Assembly: GCA_029817715.1 (NCBI GenBank)
Contig: JARUPY010000456.1
Span: 62,001-126,000, forward strand
Reading direction: 5' to 3'
Length of the DNA stretch: 64,000 nt
Source: Melastoma dodecandrum
Taxonomy: Eukaryota > Streptophyta > Magnoliopsida > Myrtales > Melastomataceae
The position numbers were made by a program, and so were the translations under genes. Positions 44,557 through 53,952 of the stretch are shown piece by piece. The notes below the pieces were generated by a model. That model saw only the letters and a program-made list of their open reading frames with translations. It made no database searches and was not told the origin of the DNA. The first letter of the stretch is position 1, and every line of letters starts with the position of its first letter.

Positions 44557-44675
44557 GAGTCGACCTAGTCGACCCCGTTCATAAGTCGACCTAGTCGACT
44601 TCATCATAAATCGACCTAGTCGACTTCGTCATGGGTCGGTCTAATCGACTTCGTCGTGAGTCGGCCTAGACGACT
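44557..44675. repeat. Array of palindromic GTCGAC motifs inside the LTR
   Basis: About four degenerate units of ~28 bp, each of the type GTCGACCTAGTCGACTTCGTC, so that each unit carries an inverted pair around CCTAG. The same array is at 56600-56718 in the other LTR. It could be a binding array or form hairpins; function unknown. Confidence 0.7.
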
Positions 44676-44762
44676 ATATCTTGGGCCGACTCGGAGTGCG
44701 ACTTGAGGGATTACTGGGTTTCTGTTCTAGACCCAGGCCCAAAATTAATTGCCATGTCAACA

Positions 44763-44777
44763 TAAGCCCCCCTTTTA
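44763..44777 (-). other. Polypurine tract of the Tat element
   Basis: On minus, AAAAGGGGGGCTTA directly precedes the LTR start TGTTGACA. Correct place and composition for plus-strand priming. Confidence 0.75.
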
Positions 44778-44815
44778 TGCTGGGTTGGCTATGCCGACTC
44801 AGCAGAAATCATACC

Positions 44816-44825
44816 CTATATAAAG
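44816..44825 (+). promoter_or_regulatory. TATA box for the antisense gene of the Tat element
   Basis: CTATATAAAG on plus lies just outside the LTR, ~140 bp before the ATG at 44959. It is outside the duplicated LTR, so it is specific to the antisense gene rather than to the element's genomic transcript. Confidence 0.55.
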
Positions 44826-44958
44826 GAGAGTCATCGTCCTTTTCCCGCACTTTTCTTCCTTGCTCAACACTTCTCCATCTTCTCCAAGAAACCAGAAACC
44901 CTCGCTTCCCAGAAAACTCTTCGTCTCCCTCCTGAAAACTCTTCCGATCCTTAAAAAG

Positions 44959-47900
44959 ATGTCGACTTTTAAGTGTTTTGAGTTCCACAATCTGCGTGCG
45001 GGGCCAATCGGACCCGTTCCAGTCGTGGAGGAACAGGGGTCGGGCGTCACTCTTGGACCCATCTTGCCGGAGGAACTTTTCCCGGAGACGGTGCCGCTCA
45101 ACTATCTCGTCACTGAGAAGCCCATCCCGATTTGCCATCCCGACTTCGTCGATCCCCTCAACTGGGAAGGTGAGGGATCCTTCCTGTGCTTTCCTTCTGC
45201 ATCTAAGTCTGAGATGGTAGACTGGCTTGAGATGTGGGAGGAGCATTTTACAGAGAGGTTTAGGGCTCAAAAGATTTTGAGATTCTTTAGAATGTCCGTG
45301 GCAGACAAGAGCTGTGACCCTAGGGTTTGTTCGGCCATGCTGCCTTTCTGGAACTCTGCTGTCAACTGCTTCTATTTTCCGGAGGGTCCTATGTCTGTTA
45401 CATTGGCAGATGTGAAGATTTTGACCAGGTGCAAAGTCAATGGCCTTCCTGTTCGACAGTACTCTCAGGGAGCTGATATTAATCCCAAGGGCGCCCTTCA
45501 ATATATGGAGGTGGTGAACAGGCATCTGAAGATGGCCTCAGCAGGCAAGAGGTCAGATGAGAAGTTGTCAACTGAAGTTTTTGGCGCCCGGGAAGAGGTT
45601 GAGTTCCTCAGCACCTGGTTGAGCAAATTTGTTTACTGCTTCCCTGGGAAGAAGGTTAGCCACACTTCTTATGCGGTGGCCAACTTTCTGAGGGAGACTA
45701 ATGAAGAAATCTCCTGGGGTCCCTTTGTTTTGGGTCTTCTCTATCATGATCTGGACAGAGCGACGTCTCAAATCAAGCCATTTCCAAAACATCCAGCAGG
45801 AGGGTTGCTCTGGCTAGTCCATCTCTGGTCGGCCATGTGGATGCCGGGGTTGACCGGGTTCAAGGGTCCTTCTTCGCCCCTCGAATCATCTTATTATGGG
45901 GAGACCATCCTAGATCAGTGCTGCCAGCGGAAGGATCAATGGCTTATGACATCGATCACTGGCCATATGAAGCACATAGTCGACTTCGGCAGGGTAGATC
46001 GACGCAACTGGGCACCCTTTCCAGGCGGCAAGACATTTGCTCAGGAAATTAATCTTCAAGCTGCTCGTGGCTTCTGGAATGGGGTATTGACCCGCAGAGA
46101 TCTGCCAGTTATCTTCGACGGCTACCTGACCTTTGAAGTCTATAACCCTCAGCTGTGTGCAAGGCAGTTTGGGTTTATCCAGGGTGTAGCAGTTCCACTT
46201 GCTGACCCTACCGGCGGCTTGTACGGGGACAGGGCGAAGAGGATTGCGTGCAAGTCAATTGACCCAAGGACCCTCGACTTGCTCAATCACAAGGCGCAGC
46301 TCTCCCAGATGGAATTCCCGTCTGATACTTCTGCCTGTTTCGCCACACAGTTCTTCACTGTGCTGTGGTCGGCTACTTATGAAGAGCTGCGGGCCCTGAT
46401 GCATTTCTTGGAGGTTTCCAAGGAGCCTGATTTTTATGTAGATGACGCGCACATCAAAGCAAGAGGTAAAGACTTAGCTTTACTCTAAAAGTATTGGTTT
46501 CTTAATATTAATCATAAGCTTCCTCCTTTTCAGGATCAATGGTTCCTCAGGGCTCTGGAAAACCCAAGCCTAAAGCTCCCCTTGCCCCCGCTCCTTCTAG
46601 ACTCAAGTCGACCAGCAAGGGGAAGGCTAAAGTCGCGAACCCCAGGGAAATAGCCCTCAAGTCGACCAGCAAGGGGAAGGCCAAAGTTGCGAGCCCCAGG
46701 GAAATAGCCGCAGGCGATCCTTCTAAGGCTCGATCTAAAAGCGCTCCAAAGCGCAAGGCGGCCGAGGAAGAAGATCTTGAGGAGATGCCTCTATCCCAGA
46801 GGAAGAGACTGGTGAAGGTGGCGACTCCCTCTCGCAGGTCGCCGAGTATTGCAGCGGCGACCCCATCCAGGTCGCCAACCGCTTCAGCGGCGACCTCATC
46901 TACCAGGGCACCGGCTGTGGTGCCAGTGTCTTCTGCTGTAGTTGACGCTCCACAACAACCGGCCGCAGAGGTAAGACTTTGATGACTCCAGTTTTCGTTT
47001 TGAGTTTTCATATCTGACCCATACCATATTGTCTAGGGAGAGGCTTCAGACAAGGATGACCATCAGCTTATCTCCCACATCTTGGGCCAAAGTTCAAAGG
47101 CTTCGATCGCCAAGGTAAGTTTAGCTCTCAGCTGGTGCATCCTTACCTTAGTTCATATATAGACTTTTGGTTTTGCGTCATACTCTGTTTTAGGAACAGC
47201 AAATCCCTGAGGCCTTGGTTCAAGAAGAACCGGCTGCTTTGGATGTTGCGATCTTGGTCGACTTACCGACTCGGTCGACTCATGAGGAAGAAGACCAAGC
47301 TATTCCTTCTCCTCCAGTCCAAACTCCTACAACAGCGATGGTATGTGTTTTTGTTTTAAACAACACATAGTAGTATCATTGCGATTTTAACTGAGGTTCT
47401 TGTATCCCTCCTTATAGGCTCGTCCGAAGAGGGTGAAGGTGCCTGCTGGCCGACAAAAGATTCCTATTCCCCCTTCTTCTTCGGATGAGAGCTCTGAGGA
47501 TATATTGCCTCCAGAGGTAAGTACTCGATCACACGAGGTCGTTGGCCCTTTTTCTTTTAAGGTATTGATCAATAACATTTTGCCTCTTTTTCTTCAGGAT
47601 CCTGCTGCAGCGACTTCTAAGTCGACCAAAGACCCGTGGGTGAAGCTTCACGAAGATATCGAAGAACTCTGCCAACTTCTGCTCATCGACCCCTTAAGCG
47701 TCAACGAATTTAGGAGGATGCAGAAGCTGTTAAAGAGGATCGAGACATCCCCTCGGGTTACTGACGAAATATTGGGGGCCTGCAAGAGCTTCAGGTCGAC
47801 GTACTGGACCCGTTGGAGGGATTACTACGCCGACCTGCTCACCTTGGACTCGACTGACTTGAAGATTCAGTCGATCAATGAAGCTCGAGGGCAGGCCTCT

Positions 47901-48188
47901 AAAGCTGCACAGGACGCTCGCCAACGTTTGGTCGACGTGCAAGAGAAGCTGACCGAGGCAGAGAGACAGATAGAGTTCTACACGAACCTCAAGAATGACC
48001 TGACTCGGCAGCTTGCGTCAATCAACACCCAAGAAATCGAGGAGCTGGAGGCCAATGCTGAGAAGGATAGGGAAAAGGTCGTCGACCTTTATGCCCAGCG
48101 AAACAAGGTGAACGCGAAGCGACGAACTCGTAAATCCCTTGTCCTCGATTTCAAAGACGTTGGCGGGTTATGGAGATTAGATTCGTAA
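44959..48188 (+). CDS. Antisense gene of the Tat element: plant mobile domain protein, 6 exons
   Basis: This gene runs opposite to gag-pol, between integrase and the 3' LTR. Predicted exons 44959-46465, 46534-46970, 47037-47114, 47194-47340, 47418-47516 and 47598-48188 have GT/AG borders and one continuous frame, giving ~952 residues (985 if ATG 44860 is used). Exon 1 carries a plant mobile domain-like (aminotransferase-like, PF10536 type) fold with MLPFWNSAVNCFYFPEGPMS, VTLADVKILTRCKVNG and WLSKFVYCFPG. Exon 2 has lysine-rich repeats (LKSTSKGKAKVA twice) and A/S/T-rich sequence. The last exon is a long coiled coil (AQDARQRLVDVQEKLTEAER). Extra antisense ORFs of this kind are known in Tat/Ogre-type elements; the function is unknown. 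The stop is 132 bp from the integrase stop, tail to tail. Confidence 0.8.
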
Positions 48189-48320
48189 CCAAAGAACAAT
48201 GTTATTCCATTGTTTTTGTTTTACTGAATAAACATCCGTTCCTTGTGTCCCAAATGAATTCTTGCCCACTACGCCCAATTCATTCTTCCAGACAGCGTTA
48301 CTGAAGCCTAGCGCGATCTC

Positions 48321-49145
48321 TTAGGAATTAAGCGCTTCCCAAATTAATGGAGTCCTTTGTCTTAGGATTTTATGGTGAGCTTCCCAGATAGTCGCGCGAT
48401 AGGGTTTGAGATATTTACCATTAACCTTTAATGGATGTCTGACCCCACTTCTCGTCATAAGCCTATAGCTATTAGATGAGTATGTTTCACATACCTCATG
48501 TGGACCTTCCCAATTAGGGGACCATTTACCCAAAATTTGGTCTTTCGATTTAAGGGGTAGCACCATCTTCCAAACTAAATCGCCCACTTTAAAGTGCTTA
48601 TGGACAACCTTTTTGTTATAATGCCTAGCAATCCTTTGTTTATGGACCTCGAGTCGGTCTATTACATCAAGTCGCTTCTTCTCTAATTCGTCCAAAGCGA
48701 GGTACATTGCCTCGTCTTGTAAATCAGGGTGAGTCACCCTGAGCGACTTGTATCGAACCTCAATAGGTAGGACGGCGTCTTGCCCATATACTAGTGAAAA
48801 AGGGGTTTCCCCTGTGCTTTCTCTTTTAGTAACTCTTAAAGCCCACAAAGTGTCTTGTAATAGTTGGTGCCATTCTCTTGGATTTGCGCCAACCATTTTC
48901 TGAATATTGTTCTTTATGAGTTTATTGGTAGCTTCAGCCTGTCCATTCGCCTGAGGATAATAAGGTGTTGAGTTGGTGATCGAGAAACCGAACTCCGTAG
49001 CGAATTCTCGCATTTTCTCATTATTGAAAGCGGTGCCATTGTCTACTACAATATTCTGGGGAATTCCAAATCTATAGATGATAGATGATTTAAGAAAATC
49101 GATCACCTCTTTGTGGTCAATCTTCTTATATACTTGAGCCTCGAC
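48321..49145 (-). pseudogene. Tat element integrase, C-terminal part after a nonsense codon
   Basis: Same frame as the upstream RT-integrase ORF, after TAG at 49148-49146. It carries the integrase core motifs VVDNGTAFNNEKM and PQANGQAEATNKLIKN (catalytic Asp and Glu), then GETPFSLVYGQDAVLPIEV and a C-terminal KVGDLVWK domain. The codon lost is the tryptophan of the conserved DYFTKWVEA motif, so one G-to-A change explains the break. Confidence 0.88.
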
Positions 49146-51890
49146 CTACTTGGTAAAGTAGTCAGTAGCGACTAGAATGTAGGCATCGCCTTTACTCGAG
49201 TGTGGGTGAATCTCCCCGATTATATCCAGGGCCCAAGTCCTAAATGGCCAAGGCTTAATGACTGAGATTAAGTCGGACGTTGGGGCCCTTGTCACCGGAC
49301 CATGTTTTTGACACTCTTGGCATCCCCTAGCCATTTCTATGCAGTTCTTTAGCATTGATAGCCAGTAAAAACCATGTCTTTGGATAGTCCAAGACATTTT
49401 GGTGCCAGATTGGTGAGACCCGCATAAACCCTGGTGAGTCTCTAACATAATTGGGGTTGCTTCGTCTAAGTCGACGCACCTTAGTAGGACTCCTTCTTTG
49501 GTCTTTCTGTAAAGTACCCCATCTATAAGGGTGTACGACAAAGCCTGAGTCTTGATTCTTTGGCTCGCCTTTTGTGTTGGGTCGGAAAGGAAGTCGATGA
49601 TTGGCCTCCTCCAATCCTTATCGCTTGTCATTATGTCTAATGCGAACAAATCGCTTTGTGGGACTAAATGAGAAGCTATTTCGGGGACACAATCGTTTCT
49701 TCCTCTAGCCTTGTATCCCGAAGCTTTTTGGGCTAAGTCGTTAGCAATGGTGTTTTCCTCCCGGCCTACAAAGAGGAAAGTAATTGCTTCGAACCGCTCG
49801 AGTAGCCTTCGAGCGACTTGATGATAGGGTGCGAGTTTCTCTTGACATAGAGAGTCGCCATTCATCTGGTTAATAATCAGTTGAGAGTCTCCCATTACTC
49901 TGGCTTTCCTGGCTCCCAAGGCTAATAATTCCTTCAAGAGCGTGATCAACGCTTCATATTCAGTCGCATTGTTTGTATGAGTCGCCGACAAACGATATGC
50001 TAGGCGAACGTCCTTTCCTAGTGGCGAAAGTATGTGGAGGCCTATGCCTACGCCGGATTTCGCCGAAGATCCATCAAACCAAGCTTGCCAGACATCCTCA
50101 AGGGATTCCTCTTGATCGATCGATGTAGATGGATCGTGGTCCACTAAGAAGTCGGCTAAGGCCTGCCCTTTCACCGACTGTTGAGGTTTGAAACGCAGAT
50201 CGTATGCGGATAGGACCAAGCTCCATTTACTAATTCTTCCGGTCAATAGGGGACTTTCGAAAAAGTATTTTATGACTGGAGACTTGGCAATAACATGAAC
50301 CTCTTGGGATCCGATATAATGTCTCAGCTTCTTAACAGCATAGAAGACTGATAGGCACAACTTCTCCTTAATTGTATAGCGCTTTTCTGTGGCAGTCAGT
50401 TGTCTTGACAAATAGTAGACCGCTCTCTCAGTCTTATCCTCTGCCTCTTGGGCTAACATGGCACCAATGACTGATTCAGTCGCTGCCACGTAAAGCAGAT
50501 AGGGCTTTCCTATCCGGGGAGGGGCAAGCACAGGCGGCTTCATTAAATACTCCTTTAAGCCTTCAAATGCTTTTTGGTGTTCGTCGCTCCACACAAAATT
50601 TCCCTTCGCCTTCAGTAAAGTCGAAAAAACTTCTGTCCGTCCAGCGACGTTACCAATAAATCGCCTTAGATAATTGACCCTTCCTAAGAAAGCCTGTAAC
50701 TGCTTCTTATTACTCGGAGGGTTCAATCTTTGAATGGCATTCACTTTGTTCTGGTCGACTTCTATGCCACGTTGATGGACTAGGAACCCTAGGAAATGTC
50801 CTGCTCTGACTCCGAAGGCACATTTGAGAGGGTTTAGTTTGAGCTGATGCTTTCTCATTTGAATGAAAGCATTTCTAAGGTCATTAACATGTGACTTCTC
50901 GTCTTGCGACTTGACCACTATATCGTCTATGTATACTTCGACTGTTTTGTTAATCGAGGCATCAAATATAGCGTTCATGGCTCGTTGGTAGGTTGCCCCA
51001 GCGTTTTTTAGTCCGAATGGCATGACTACCCATTCGAAAATGCCTAAGGGACACCTGAACGCAGTTTTATGGATATCCTCCTCAGCTAGGAAGATTTGGT
51101 TATATCCTGAAAAACCATCCATGAAGGACATAATTTGGTGCCCTGCAGTCTTGTCGACTAAGTCGTCTGCGATAGGCATTGGGTACTCATCCTTTGGAGT
51201 GGCACGATTCAAGTCTCTGAAGTCGATGCAAACTCTAATCTTACCATTTTTCTTAATGACCGGAACTATACTGGATATCCATTCGGTGTACCTTGACGTC
51301 CTTATATATCCAGCTTTAAAGAGCTTCTTGACTTCCTCGAATACCGCTTGAGTGACTTCATGAGTCATTCTCCTCGGCGCCTGTTGGACTGGTTTAAATC
51401 CCATTTTGATTGGTAACTTGTGTTCCACAAGTCGGCGATCTAGGCCAGGCATCTCGGTGTAATCCCAAGCGAAACAGTCTTTAAACTCTTCTAGAGCAGC
51501 TTTGATAGAATTGAAAAGTTCTTTATTCATTGAGGAACTGATGAAAACAATTCGAGGGCTTGATGCCTCGCCTAAATTGACGCCTACGAGTGAGTCACAT
51601 GGCATCATCAGTGACTCACGACTCTGGACACCACCTAAATCGGTGTCAACGTTATTACATGACCTAGCTTCGAGATTGATGTTGCCTATTTGGCATCCTA
51701 CTTTCCTAGACATCCTAACATGCTTCTGAAGTCGCTGTAGGATATCAGCGACTGCATGACCTTTCTCCTCACTGTCCATACATCCCTTCGTGTAGGAGTC
51801 TATCGGGCTCCAACTCCGTCGCAGTGCTCTCTTGGCTCTTAGGCGCTTCTCCCTTGTTGCCGCTTGGGCTGTTGTTCGTCTCGCCTCCAT
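49146..51890 (-). CDS. Tat element reverse transcriptase, dual RNase H and integrase N-terminus
   Basis: A 914-residue frame. Reverse transcriptase: GYIRTSRYTEWISSIVPV, IDFRDLNRATPKDEYP, FMDGFSGYNQI and catalytic VYIDD (YIDD codons 50933-50922). The first RNase H is the Gypsy type (AVYYLSRQLTATEKRYT). A second, archaeal-like RNase H follows (AWFDGSSAKSGVGIG, NNATEYEALI, MGDSQLIINQMNG), the signature of the Tat lineage. The integrase zinc region (CQECQKHG) and start of the core (RTWALDIIGEIHP) follow until the TAG at 49148. The N-terminus overlaps the protease frame by 122 bp in another frame, so about the first 40 residues may be spurious. Confidence 0.92.
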   Translation of the reverse strand: MEARRTTAQAATREKRLRAKRALRRSWSPIDSYTKGCMDSEEKGHAVADILQRLQKHVRMSRKVGCQIGNINLEARSCNNVDTDLGGVQSRESLMMPCDSLVGVNLGEASSPRIVFISSSMNKELFNSIKAALEEFKDCFAWDYTEMPGLDRRLVEHKLPIKMGFKPVQQAPRRMTHEVTQAVFEEVKKLFKAGYIRTSRYTEWISSIVPVIKKNGKIRVCIDFRDLNRATPKDEYPMPIADDLVDKTAGHQIMSFMDGFSGYNQIFLAEEDIHKTAFRCPLGIFEWVVMPFGLKNAGATYQRAMNAIFDASINKTVEVYIDDIVVKSQDEKSHVNDLRNAFIQMRKHQLKLNPLKCAFGVRAGHFLGFLVHQRGIEVDQNKVNAIQRLNPPSNKKQLQAFLGRVNYLRRFIGNVAGRTEVFSTLLKAKGNFVWSDEHQKAFEGLKEYLMKPPVLAPPRIGKPYLLYVAATESVIGAMLAQEAEDKTERAVYYLSRQLTATEKRYTIKEKLCLSVFYAVKKLRHYIGSQEVHVIAKSPVIKYFFESPLLTGRISKWSLVLSAYDLRFKPQQSVKGQALADFLVDHDPSTSIDQEESLEDVWQAWFDGSSAKSGVGIGLHILSPLGKDVRLAYRLSATHTNNATEYEALITLLKELLALGARKARVMGDSQLIINQMNGDSLCQEKLAPYHQVARRLLERFEAITFLFVGREENTIANDLAQKASGYKARGRNDCVPEIASHLVPQSDLFALDIMTSDKDWRRPIIDFLSDPTQKASQRIKTQALSYTLIDGVLYRKTKEGVLLRCVDLDEATPIMLETHQGLCGSHQSGTKMSWTIQRHGFYWLSMLKNCIEMARGCQECQKHGPVTRAPTSDLISVIKPWPFRTWALDIIGEIHPHSSKGDAYILVATDYFTK

Positions 51891-53952
51891 CCTTGGTCGG
51901 GACTACTTCCTGCAGGACCTCGTCTATGTCCTTGTCTGTGAAGTCGGGCCCCCATCCTGTTGGCACAATCGGTCCTTCGTCAGGCTTGGGGTGAGAGGTG
52001 CCATAGCTTACGATGAAGTCGAACTTCCCAGAAGATTCACCTAAGGGTCCGACTGTGGGGTCTCCCAGCTTGTAGCGCTGGTCCAGAGTAAGGTCCTTGA
52101 TTGTCTTACACGTCTCTGCATGCAAAATACCCTTATCACAACAGGAGTATTCATCAGCCTTAATGATTTCTATTTCGGAGTCAAGCCATAAGATTAACTC
52201 CCTATGCAAAGTAGATGGAATCGCGGCGGCCTTATGAAGCCAATCGCGTCCTAAAAGCACATTAAATGAAGGGACTATATCGATTACAAAGAAAGCATTT
52301 TCCTGCTCGTGTCTCCCGACGCCTAGGCGCACGGAGCATCTGCCCAGGCACTCGGATTTTCTCCCATTAAAGCCACTTACAGCTACGTCGGTTCGCACCA
52401 ACTCGCTAGGCTTGTACCCAAGTAATCTAAACTTGGCAAGGGGAAGAACATTGACAGTGGCGCCATTGTCTATTAAGACTCGGCCCACTAAGACACCATC
52501 AAAGGTGGCTGAGATGTACAGCGAATGCATATGCTGTTTCATGCGATCTGATGGTTTCCTCAACCAGTGCAGAGGGAAGCCAGAAGGAAATGTAATGACT
52601 TTAGAGTCGAGAGTTTTACCTTCCGGTGCCTCCGACTTGTTGTTGCAGGCGAACTCCGCAGGGAGGGTAAGAGCGTTACAGCTCACGAGGGGCCCTTGCT
52701 CTGTGTTGAAGTCGCAGGGCTTATCTCCTCGTAGAGGAGTGTAGTCGAAGCTCGAGCCTGGGTCTTCCGAGCAGTCAGTAGACTCGACCCGCTCGGGCTC
52801 TGCGACTTGTTTCCCTGTGGCGTGGTTCCCGCCAAAGGGTGGCATCACATGGGTCATTCTTGGCTTCTTCTGGGCGTGACTTAGACGCCTTTCTTTTCTC
52901 TTTTGAGCCCTCACGGGAAGCGTAACCTTCCTTTCCGCCTTCTGCCATTGAGACGAAGGGTTAAGCGCTTTGACAAACCTTGGTTTCTTAGAACCAAAAG
53001 GAAGTCGACTTACCTCCACAAACCTTCCGTCGGCTGGGTCATATCCTACCTGCACAGGGTTATCTGCTGGCCTATTCGAAGAGGACTTGTTAGGGTTCGA
53101 ATTACCTGAGCCCTCAGGACGGACTGCCTTCACCAGCATCTCCCCTTTTGCGGATAAGTCGACGAGCCGCAAGAAGTAGTTAACGCAGCATGCTGTGCAG
53201 AGCTGGGTGATGAGTATGCGGTTGTGAGCGATCAGCTTGCACTTTTGGCACAGCAGCTTTTCGTCCAGGAATTGGGCAATGGGTGGCCCCCTCCGCATTT
53301 CCTGAGGATCAACTGTCTTCGAAGCGTAGCGGGGCCTGCGATTCACGGCCTGCTGAGGTTGGTCTGCTTCCTTATGCTCCTCTACCGGTCTAATCTCCTT
53401 GACAGGGGTAGCTCTAGTGTATCCCTGTTTGATGACCCTCTGGCCAGACGAGTCTATGAACTCCAGTCGTCGTGCCGGGCGTTCTATTCCCCGGGCGACT
53501 GCCTCTCCATTCCCCTTGTGACCCTGGGGGCCTCCTCTTCCTCCTCGCAAGGCTAATCGGCGATCTGCGCTAGGAGGGCTTTTGAGGGCGTGAGAAGATC
53601 CTCGGGGAGTGTTCAGCGACATTGCTGCTTCCTCGAACGGGGTCAAGTCGTACCACTCCTCTGTCTTGCTGTCCAGTAGGTACTTCTTGAACGTGTGGCA
53701 CTGATCCGTAGTATGAGTGTCGTTCAAGTGCCAGTGGCATAGCCACTTCTCCCTTCCTTTGGGCAGAATGAAGACCCCACGCTCAGCCAGTCGCTTCATC
53801 AGGGCATTAGCCACCAAAGTCTCGCCGGTTGCTTGTAAATCCTGCGAGGGTGCAGCAGAGTCGTTAATAACTTCTAAGAGATTAACCTCAGCATCAAATA
53901 TGTCAAACGTATGAATGGCGACTTCATCCCCAAATGGACTATCATCCACCAC
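51769..53952 (-). CDS. Tat element protease-containing ORF
   Basis: A 727-residue frame between gag and reverse transcriptase. It begins VDDSPFGDEVAIHTF and has a His/Cys-rich motif CHWHLNDTHTTDQCHTFKKY (~residue 70), a long low-complexity linker and a retropepsin-like domain with VLIDNGATVNVLP, the catalytic aspartate, and FNVLLGRDWLH (~500-590). It overlaps gag by 11 nt. The frame is open upstream of its ATG, and a run of four C (plus-strand G at 53971-53974) sits where the frames part, so gag and protease were probably one ORF before a 1-bp gain, or use programmed frameshifting. Confidence 0.85.
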   Translation of the reverse strand: MVDDSPFGDEVAIHTFDIFDAEVNLLEVINDSAAPSQDLQATGETLVANALMKRLAERGVFILPKGREKWLCHWHLNDTHTTDQCHTFKKYLLDSKTEEWYDLTPFEEAAMSLNTPRGSSHALKSPPSADRRLALRGGRGGPQGHKGNGEAVARGIERPARRLEFIDSSGQRVIKQGYTRATPVKEIRPVEEHKEADQPQQAVNRRPRYASKTVDPQEMRRGPPIAQFLDEKLLCQKCKLIAHNRILITQLCTACCVNYFLRLVDLSAKGEMLVKAVRPEGSGNSNPNKSSSNRPADNPVQVGYDPADGRFVEVSRLPFGSKKPRFVKALNPSSQWQKAERKVTLPVRAQKRKERRLSHAQKKPRMTHVMPPFGGNHATGKQVAEPERVESTDCSEDPGSSFDYTPLRGDKPCDFNTEQGPLVSCNALTLPAEFACNNKSEAPEGKTLDSKVITFPSGFPLHWLRKPSDRMKQHMHSLYISATFDGVLVGRVLIDNGATVNVLPLAKFRLLGYKPSELVRTDVAVSGFNGRKSECLGRCSVRLGVGRHEQENAFFVIDIVPSFNVLLGRDWLHKAAAIPSTLHRELILWLDSEIEIIKADEYSCCDKGILHAETCKTIKDLTLDQRYKLGDPTVGPLGESSGKFDFIVSYGTSHPKPDEGPIVPTGWGPDFTDKDIDEVLQEVVPTKDGGETNNSPSGNKGEAPKSQESTATELEPDRLLHEGMYGQ

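Larger units (their letters stand above)
43758..44762 (-). repeat. 3' LTR of the Tat element
   Basis: 1005 bp, identical to 55801-56805 except one base. It contains the minus-strand TATA box CTATAAATAG (44232-44223) and, at about 44557-44675, a short-period array of GTCGAC(C/T) motifs. Confidence 0.95.

Noticed and set aside
44557..44675. CRISPR-like array
   Set aside because: Units are short, palindromic and without unique spacers, in a plant retroelement LTR.
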